From contig NZ_CP075187.1 of the NCBI RefSeq assembly GCF_020510665.1, forward strand, positions 2,332,001 to 2,396,000: DNA of 64,000 nt. Reading direction: 5' to 3'. Under the pieces are notes generated by a model. The model had not been told where the DNA came from, did not search any database, and worked only from the letters and a program-made list of their open reading frames with translations. The position numbers were made by a program, and so were the translations under genes. This DNA comes from Dechloromonas denitrificans. Its GTDB lineage: Bacteria > Pseudomonadota > Gammaproteobacteria > Burkholderiales > Rhodocyclaceae. This document shows positions 59,542-64,000 of the stretch, piece after piece (position 1 is the first letter of the stretch; the number at the start of each line of letters is the position of its first letter).

Positions 59542-60350
59542 TAGCGCAACCCGAGAACGTCCTGCATATCGAACAAACCACTCTTCCGCCCGGCAATGTA
59601 GCGTGCAGCACGCAAACTTCCCAGTGCGTAGGGCATGCGGCTGGCTGCCTTGTGGGTTATTTCAACGCGCTCACCGATACCGCAGAACATCACCGTATGA
59701 TCGCCGACAATATCGCCACCACGCACGGTTGCGAACCCGATGGTTGATGGATCCCGCTCACCGGTCACACCTTCACGACCGTAGACAGCACAATCCTTGA
59801 GATCCCGTTCAAGCGCATTGGCAATCACCTCACCCATGCGCAACGCCGTACCCGATGGGGCATCGATCTTCATTCGGTGATGAGCCTCGACCACCTCGAT
59901 GTCATAGCCTTCATTCAGAATCCGGGCAGCCACATCAAGCAGCTTGAAAACGACATTGACGCCAACAGCCATGTTCGGGGCAAAAACAACCGGGATATCC
60001 CGCGCTGCAGCAGCAATGATTTCCTTGCCCTCAGCCTCAAAACCTGTCGTCCCGATAATCATGCCGACTCCGGCCTGGCGACACAGTTCCAGATGGACCA
60101 GCGTTCCTTGCGGACGCGTGAAATCAATCAGGCAATCGATATTTTGCAACCCTGCAGCAACATCATCGGTCACGAGCACATCACAGGGCATTCCGACCAG
60201 TTCGCCCGCCGTCTTGCCAATCGCCGGGCTGCCCGGAACATCAAACGCAGCGCCCAGAGCAACCAGATCGTCCTTCAACACAGACTCGATCAGCATCCGC
60301 CCCATACGACCACCAGCACCAACGATGCCAATACGCGTTGCACCCATCAT
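59541..60350 (-). CDS. dapB: 4-hydroxy-tetrahydrodipicolinate reductase
   Basis: Reduces the DapA product in lysine and diaminopimelate synthesis. The 269-aa protein has the nucleotide loop [35 protein letters not shown], and the signature [23 protein letters not shown] 60350 overlaps the bamE stop as TGATG; ATG 60347 is one codon later. Confidence 0.97.
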   Translation of the reverse strand: MMGATRIGIVGAGGRMGRMLIESVLKDDLVALGAAFDVPGSPAIGKTAGELVGMPCDVLVTDDVAAGLQNIDCLIDFTRPQGTLVHLELCRQAGVGMIIGTTGFEAEGKEIIAAAARDIPVVFAPNMAVGVNVVFKLLDVAARILNEGYDIEVVEAHHRMKIDAPSGTALRMGEVIANALERDLKDCAVYGREGVTGERDPSTIGFATVRGGDIVGDHTVMFCGIGERVEITHKAASRMPYALGSLRAARYIAGRKSGLFDMQDVLGLR

Positions 60351-60832
60351 CAAAACCCCATCAAATTCATGAAACGACGAAAATAGCTTGGCTCCTCGCG
60401 CGGCGGCAGCGGCTTGTCAGCAAGATCTTCCGGCAGGGATCCCAGATCGACCAAACGCGACTGCGGAGGCGGTGCCGTCAATTCGGCGACATCGGCCACA
60501 GCCACATCGCCGCCGACACGCTCAAGCAAGCCATCCGCATTGAAGAATGCGGCGAATTTGCGAGACTCGACCTTGCCAGTCTGGCCATTCTGGTAGCGAT
60601 AGACGTAATCCCAGCGCTGTTGATGGAAAACATCGGTGATCATGGGTGAGCCAAGGAGAAAGCGCACCTGGTCTCGCGTCTGCCCCGGCTTGAGCTGGGC
60701 GACCATTTCCTGTGACAGGACATTGCCCTGCTGGATATCAATCTTGTACTCGTTAATAAAGCCGGGCTTGTAAGTACAAGCCCCCAGAAGCGCACAGAAT
60801 GCGACAGAAAGCAGTAAGCGGGAGCGGAGCAT
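60350..60832 (-). CDS. bamE: Outer membrane assembly lipoprotein BamE
   Basis: Component of the BAM complex (160 aa). The signal peptide ends in a lipobox LLGAC, with Cys19 the lipidated residue, followed by [17 protein letters not shown] and the BamE core ([32 protein letters not shown]). A proline-rich tail follows. It diverges from fur; the 94-bp gap should hold both promoters. Confidence 0.95.
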   Translation of the reverse strand: MLRSRLLLSVAFCALLGACTYKPGFINEYKIDIQQGNVLSQEMVAQLKPGQTRDQVRFLLGSPMITDVFHQQRWDYVYRYQNGQTGKVESRKFAAFFNADGLLERVGGDVAVADVAELTAPPPQSRLVDLGSLPEDLADKPLPPREEPSYFRRFMNLMGF

Positions 60833-60926
60833 GCGGGATTCCGGAGTTTCTCAAACACCTTTGAAGCGGTATATCATACCCGAATTCGCCCCTGGCCCTG
60901 CCCCAACAATTTTTGGATATTTAACG

Positions 60927-61373
60927 ATGAGCGACCCCCAAAGCCTTAAGAATATGGGCCTGAAAGCCACCTTTCCGCGCCTGAAAATTCTTGAGCTTTT
61001 CGAAAAAAGCAATGTCCGCCACATGACGGCGGAAGACGTCTATCGCATGCTCATCAATGAAAACATGGATATTGGCCTGGCCACTGTCTATCGCGTTCTG
61101 ACGCAATTTGAACAAGCCGGCCTGCTTGAGCGCCACTTCTTCGAATCCGGCAAGGCGGTTTTCGAAATCAACCACGGCAAGCATCACGATCATCTGGTGT
61201 GCATCGATTGCGGGCGGGTCGAAGAGTTTTACGACCCCGAAATTGAAAAGCGCCAGAATGCCATCGCCGAAGAACGTGGTTTTGCCATTCAGGATCATGC
61301 CCTGTATCTCTACGCCCAATGCACCAAGACAGCCTGCCCGCATCGCAGCAAGACCGAAGAGAAGTCTGAGTAA
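60927..61373 (+). CDS. fur: Ferric uptake regulator Fur
   Basis: Iron-responsive repressor (148 aa). It has a winged helix ([34 protein letters not shown]), the metal-binding H-rich region [20 protein letters not shown] and a C-terminal Cys/His cluster (CTKTACPH). Length and motifs are normal. It has no obvious Fur box that I can call in its leader. The GDT1-type transporter gene starts 6 bp after it. Confidence 0.97.
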   Translation: MSDPQSLKNMGLKATFPRLKILELFEKSNVRHMTAEDVYRMLINENMDIGLATVYRVLTQFEQAGLLERHFFESGKAVFEINHGKHHDHLVCIDCGRVEEFYDPEIEKRQNAIAEERGFAIQDHALYLYAQCTKTACPHRSKTEEKSE

Positions 61374-61379
61374 ATTCTG

Positions 61380-61988
61380 ATGACTGATTTTTCCGGCATG
61401 CTGGCGGGAGCCTGGCTCTCTTCGGCAGGAGCCACTTTTTTGCTGATTGCACTGGCTGAATTCGGCGATAAAAGCCAACTCGTCTGCATGACCCTGGCCG
61501 CGCGCCATCGTCCTCTCCCAGTCATTCTCGGCGCAGTAGCCGCCTTTGCCATTCTGAACCTGCTGGCCGTCCTGTTTGGCGCCGCCGTTGCTGCCTGGCT
61601 TCCCGAGTGGGTCGTCACCGCGGCGGTTGGTTTGCTGTTTGCCGTGTTCGGCATCAGCGCCTTGCGCTACAAGGAAGAAGAGGACGACGAGGATATTGAG
61701 GAAAAATCCGGCCACAATGTCTTCGCCACAACTTTCCTGCTGATCTTTCTGGCCGAATTCGGTGACAAAACCCAGATTGCCGTGGCCGGCATGGGGAGCA
61801 CGAGCAATACGCTGGCCGTCTGGACGGGAGCAACGCTGGCGCTGGCAACGACCTCCGCTCTTGGCGTAATGGCCGGCCAAAAACTCCTGCATCGCCTGCC
61901 CCTGGTCTGGATTCACCGAGTCAGCGGGGCGTTTTTCCTGGTGCTGGCAGTACTCGCTGCTATCCGGCTGATCCAGAATATTCTCTGA
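61380..61988 (+). CDS. GDT1/TMEM165 (UPF0016) family cation transporter
   Basis: A 202-aa membrane protein with about six helices and two copies of the E-x-G-D-[KR]-[ST] motif: LIALAEFGDKSQLVC and LIFLAEFGDKTQIAVAG, separated by an acidic loop (YKEEEDDEDIEEKSG). This family exports Mn2+ or exchanges Ca2+/H+. Bacterial members are often Mn exporters, so a tie to Fur (6 bp upstream) is plausible but inferred. The start ATG 61380 has only a weak ribosome site. Confidence 0.9.
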   Translation: MTDFSGMLAGAWLSSAGATFLLIALAEFGDKSQLVCMTLAARHRPLPVILGAVAAFAILNLLAVLFGAAVAAWLPEWVVTAAVGLLFAVFGISALRYKEEEDDEDIEEKSGHNVFATTFLLIFLAEFGDKTQIAVAGMGSTSNTLAVWTGATLALATTSALGVMAGQKLLHRLPLVWIHRVSGAFFLVLAVLAAIRLIQNIL

Positions 61989-62008
61989 GATAGTCAGGAT
62001 TTGGGTAA

Positions 62009-62030
62009 TTTCCCCGGTCGACCGGGGAAA
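62009..62030. terminator. Perfect palindrome between convergent genes
   Basis: TTTCCCCGGTC-GACCGGGGAAA is a perfect 22-bp palindrome between the GDT1-type gene and recN, which converge. As RNA it would form a 9-bp stem with a TCGA loop. No T-run, so a bidirectional terminator is likely but a protein site is possible. Confidence 0.6.
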
Positions 62031-62036
62031 TATGCC

Positions 62037-63692
62037 TTATTTCAAACGTAGCAATTCGCGCGCATGTTGAAGGGTGATGTCGGTAATTTCGACTCCGCCC
62101 AGCATCCGGGCAATTTCCTGAACACGCCCGGCTGAATCAAGCGACTGGATGGCACTTAGCGTAACGCCATCGCGCAAGGCCTTGCTGACCTGCCACTGCC
62201 AGTTGGCCTGAGCTGCGACCTGCGGCAAATGCGTGACGCACAAAACCTGGCGTTCGCCGCCCAGTTCATTGAGCAAGCGGCCGACGATTTCAGCGACGCC
62301 GCCACCAATCCCGACATCGACCTCGTCAAAAATCAGGGTCTGAACGCTGGCCGAGCGCGAAGTCAGCACCTGGATCGCCAGACTGATACGCGACAATTCG
62401 CCGCCGGATGCCACCTTGGCCAGCGGCTTGGCTTCATTGCCCGCCAATCCGCCGATACGGAATTCAACCTGTTCAAGCCCGTAGACCGCGCCATCGCCGA
62501 CCGGCAGCAAGGCGACCTCGAAACGGCCGGACGAAAGCGCCAACTGGCGCATGACCTGGCTGACCGCCAGCCCCATTGCTTCGGCCGCCTGACGGCGCCC
62601 GCCGGACAACTCGCCGGCTTGCTGCAGGAAGGCCTGCCGTGCCGCAGCGACGCGCTTTTCAAGAGCCAGCAAATCAGCCGACGCCTGCAATGCGGCCAAA
62701 CGCTCGCGCCACCCCGACAATAGCGCGGGCAATTCCTGCGGCTGAACGCGATACTTGCGCGCCGCCGCCATGACGGCATCCATCCGCCGCTCGACCTCGG
62801 CCAGGCGGGCCGGGTCCAGATCGGCCCGATCGGCGTAACGCCGCAAGGTCGAAACAGCCTCGGAAAGCTCGGCCTGAACCGAAGCAACCAATCCGGCCAC
62901 CTCTTCCAGCGCCGGATCGTATTCGGCAAGACTGGACAAACGTGTGGCTACGCTATCGATCTGACGTTCGCACGCCCCGTCGTCGTCCGAAAGCAACCCA
63001 ATTGCAAACTGTGCGCCTTCAATCAGGCTGGCCGCATGACCAAGGCGACGATGTTCAAGATCAAGCGTTGCCCACTCGTCGACCGTGAAAGCCAGCGTAT
63101 CGAGCTCACGAACCTGCCACTCGAGTTGCTCACGTTCGCGCTGCAGCGCTTCGGCCCCTTCGCTGGCTGCGCGCAACGTCTGGTCCAGCTCGCGCCACTG
63201 GCGAAAAGCCGCACCGACGTCACGGACCAGTCCGCCCAAGCCGGCATGTGCATCGAGCAGATTACGCTGGGCATCGCTGCGCAAAAGCGACTGGTGTGCA
63301 TGTTGACCGTGGATATCGACCAGCCATTCACCCACTTCGCGTAATTGTTGCGCCGTTGCCGGAGATCCGTTGATGTAGGCCCGCGAACGACCGCCAGCGT
63401 CAACCACGCGACGCAGCAGCAACTCATCATCACCCTCAAGATCATTGGCCTTGAGCCAGGCAGCCACTGCCGGCAGGCGGGCCACATCGAAAGTCGCCGC
63501 CACTTCGGCTTTTTCGCAGCCGGAGCGAATCACCCCGGCATCGGCACGCTCACCAAGCGCCAGTGCCAAAGCATCGATCAAAATCGACTTGCCGGCCCCG
63601 GTTTCCCCGGTCAACGCGCCAAAACCAGTCGAAAACTCAAGCTCAAGGCGATCAACGATGACGAAATCGCGAATAGTCAGGTGACGCAGCAT
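62037..63692 (-). CDS. recN: DNA repair protein RecN
   Basis: SMC-like ATPase for double-strand break repair (551 aa). It has Walker A GALTGETGAGKSILIDAL, a coiled-coil middle (about 160-350), the signature region KVASGGELSRISLAIQVL, Walker B TLIFDEVDVGIGGG and CVTHLPQVAAQANW. ATG 63692 overlaps the nadK stop as TGATG. Confidence 0.97.
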   Translation of the reverse strand: MLRHLTIRDFVIVDRLELEFSTGFGALTGETGAGKSILIDALALALGERADAGVIRSGCEKAEVAATFDVARLPAVAAWLKANDLEGDDELLLRRVVDAGGRSRAYINGSPATAQQLREVGEWLVDIHGQHAHQSLLRSDAQRNLLDAHAGLGGLVRDVGAAFRQWRELDQTLRAASEGAEALQREREQLEWQVRELDTLAFTVDEWATLDLEHRRLGHAASLIEGAQFAIGLLSDDDGACERQIDSVATRLSSLAEYDPALEEVAGLVASVQAELSEAVSTLRRYADRADLDPARLAEVERRMDAVMAAARKYRVQPQELPALLSGWRERLAALQASADLLALEKRVAAARQAFLQQAGELSGGRRQAAEAMGLAVSQVMRQLALSSGRFEVALLPVGDGAVYGLEQVEFRIGGLAGNEAKPLAKVASGGELSRISLAIQVLTSRSASVQTLIFDEVDVGIGGGVAEIVGRLLNELGGERQVLCVTHLPQVAAQANWQWQVSKALRDGVTLSAIQSLDSAGRVQEIARMLGGVEITDITLQHARELLRLK

Positions 63693-64000
63693 CAGGGACC
63701 TTTGGGCCGTTCGCTCCAGTGCAGTTTCTGGCGCAGCATGGCGAAATAGCTGTAGCCCGGCGGATGCAGGAAACAGATGGTGTATTCAGAACGTTTCAGA
63801 CGGACGCAATCGTCACGCGCCAGATCGAGCGTCACCTGGCCGTCGAAGTGCACACGCGGATCATCGGCGTTGACGACACGCAATTCGATATCGGCACTGT
63901 CGTTGACGATGATCGGGCGATTGGTCAAGGCATGCGGACAAAGCGGGACCAGCGCAATACCGGCCAGCGTCGGGTGCATGATCGGCCCGCCGGCCGACAT
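63692..64000 (-). CDS. nadK: NAD kinase (partial, C-terminal part)
   Basis: The C-terminal 102 residues of ATP-NAD kinase, with [20 protein letters not shown] and [12 protein letters not shown] characteristic of the family. The start of the gene lies beyond the right edge; the Met at the very edge is probably internal. It is followed directly by recN, an arrangement seen in many proteobacteria. Confidence 0.93.
   Translation of the reverse strand: MSAGGPIMHPTLAGIALVPLCPHALTNRPIIVNDSADIELRVVNADDPRVHFDGQVTLDLARDDCVRLKRSEYTICFLHPPGYSYFAMLRQKLHWSERPKGP

Overview
This window looks like a chromosomal segment of a betaproteobacterium of the Rhodocyclales (Dechloromonas/Azonexus-like). That call rests on protein style, on GC-rich coding sequence, and on the order folP-glmM-tpiA-secG-tRNA-Leu-nuoA..N next to dapB/carAB/greA/ftsH. 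It is inference, because no database could be searched. The gene set suggests a facultative anaerobe that stores polyhydroxyalkanoate: oxygen-independent HemN, Fnr, a NAD-linked Hox hydrogenase, a B12-dependent ribonucleotide reductase, an acyl-phosphate/acetate kinase branch and PhaC.

Region 1 (1-9.3 kb) is an accessory and redox-sensing zone. hemN (partial) and fnr diverge around an FNR box. An operon of a hemerythrin, a DUF2249 protein, a 12-TM membrane protein and a SirB2-like protein lies behind a second FNR/DNR-type box. Upstream of it, an oxygen-binding di-iron (ODP) metallo-beta-lactamase-fold protein is paired with a short soluble chemotaxis-receptor-like protein. phaC, a beta-CASP nuclease and a universal stress protein follow.

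Region 2 (9.3-15 kb) holds an unknown secreted protein and an HlyD / RbbA / YhhJ-type ABC export operon, headed by a long, nearly perfect inverted repeat that looks like an operator.

Region 3 (15-25.2 kb) is an anaerobic redox and energy module. hoxFUYHW reads leftward from a class II FNR-type promoter. Rightward lie fabI, a minimal kinase-like gene, a dual-specificity phosphatase-like gene, a MaoC-phosphotransacylase fusion and ackA. The two arms share a 353-bp control region rich in palindromes. The unexplained kinase/phosphatase pair is the best candidate here for something undescribed.

Region 4 (25.2-30.3 kb) has nrdJ behind two NrdR-like boxes 31 bp apart, then a decayed IS3-family insertion with clear terminal repeats and a 3-bp target duplication, then a Nudix hydrolase.

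Region 5 (30.3-64 kb) is conserved core: nuoA-N, tRNA-Leu(GAG), secG, tpiA, glmM, folP, ftsH, rlmE, yhbY, a DUF4149 gene, greA, carAB, dapB, bamE, fur, a GDT1-type transporter, recN and partial nadK. Its one accessory gene is a soluble hybrid histidine kinase inserted between dapB and carA. Many neighbours are coupled by TGATG/ATGA overlaps. No rRNA genes, CRISPR arrays or prophages were seen.
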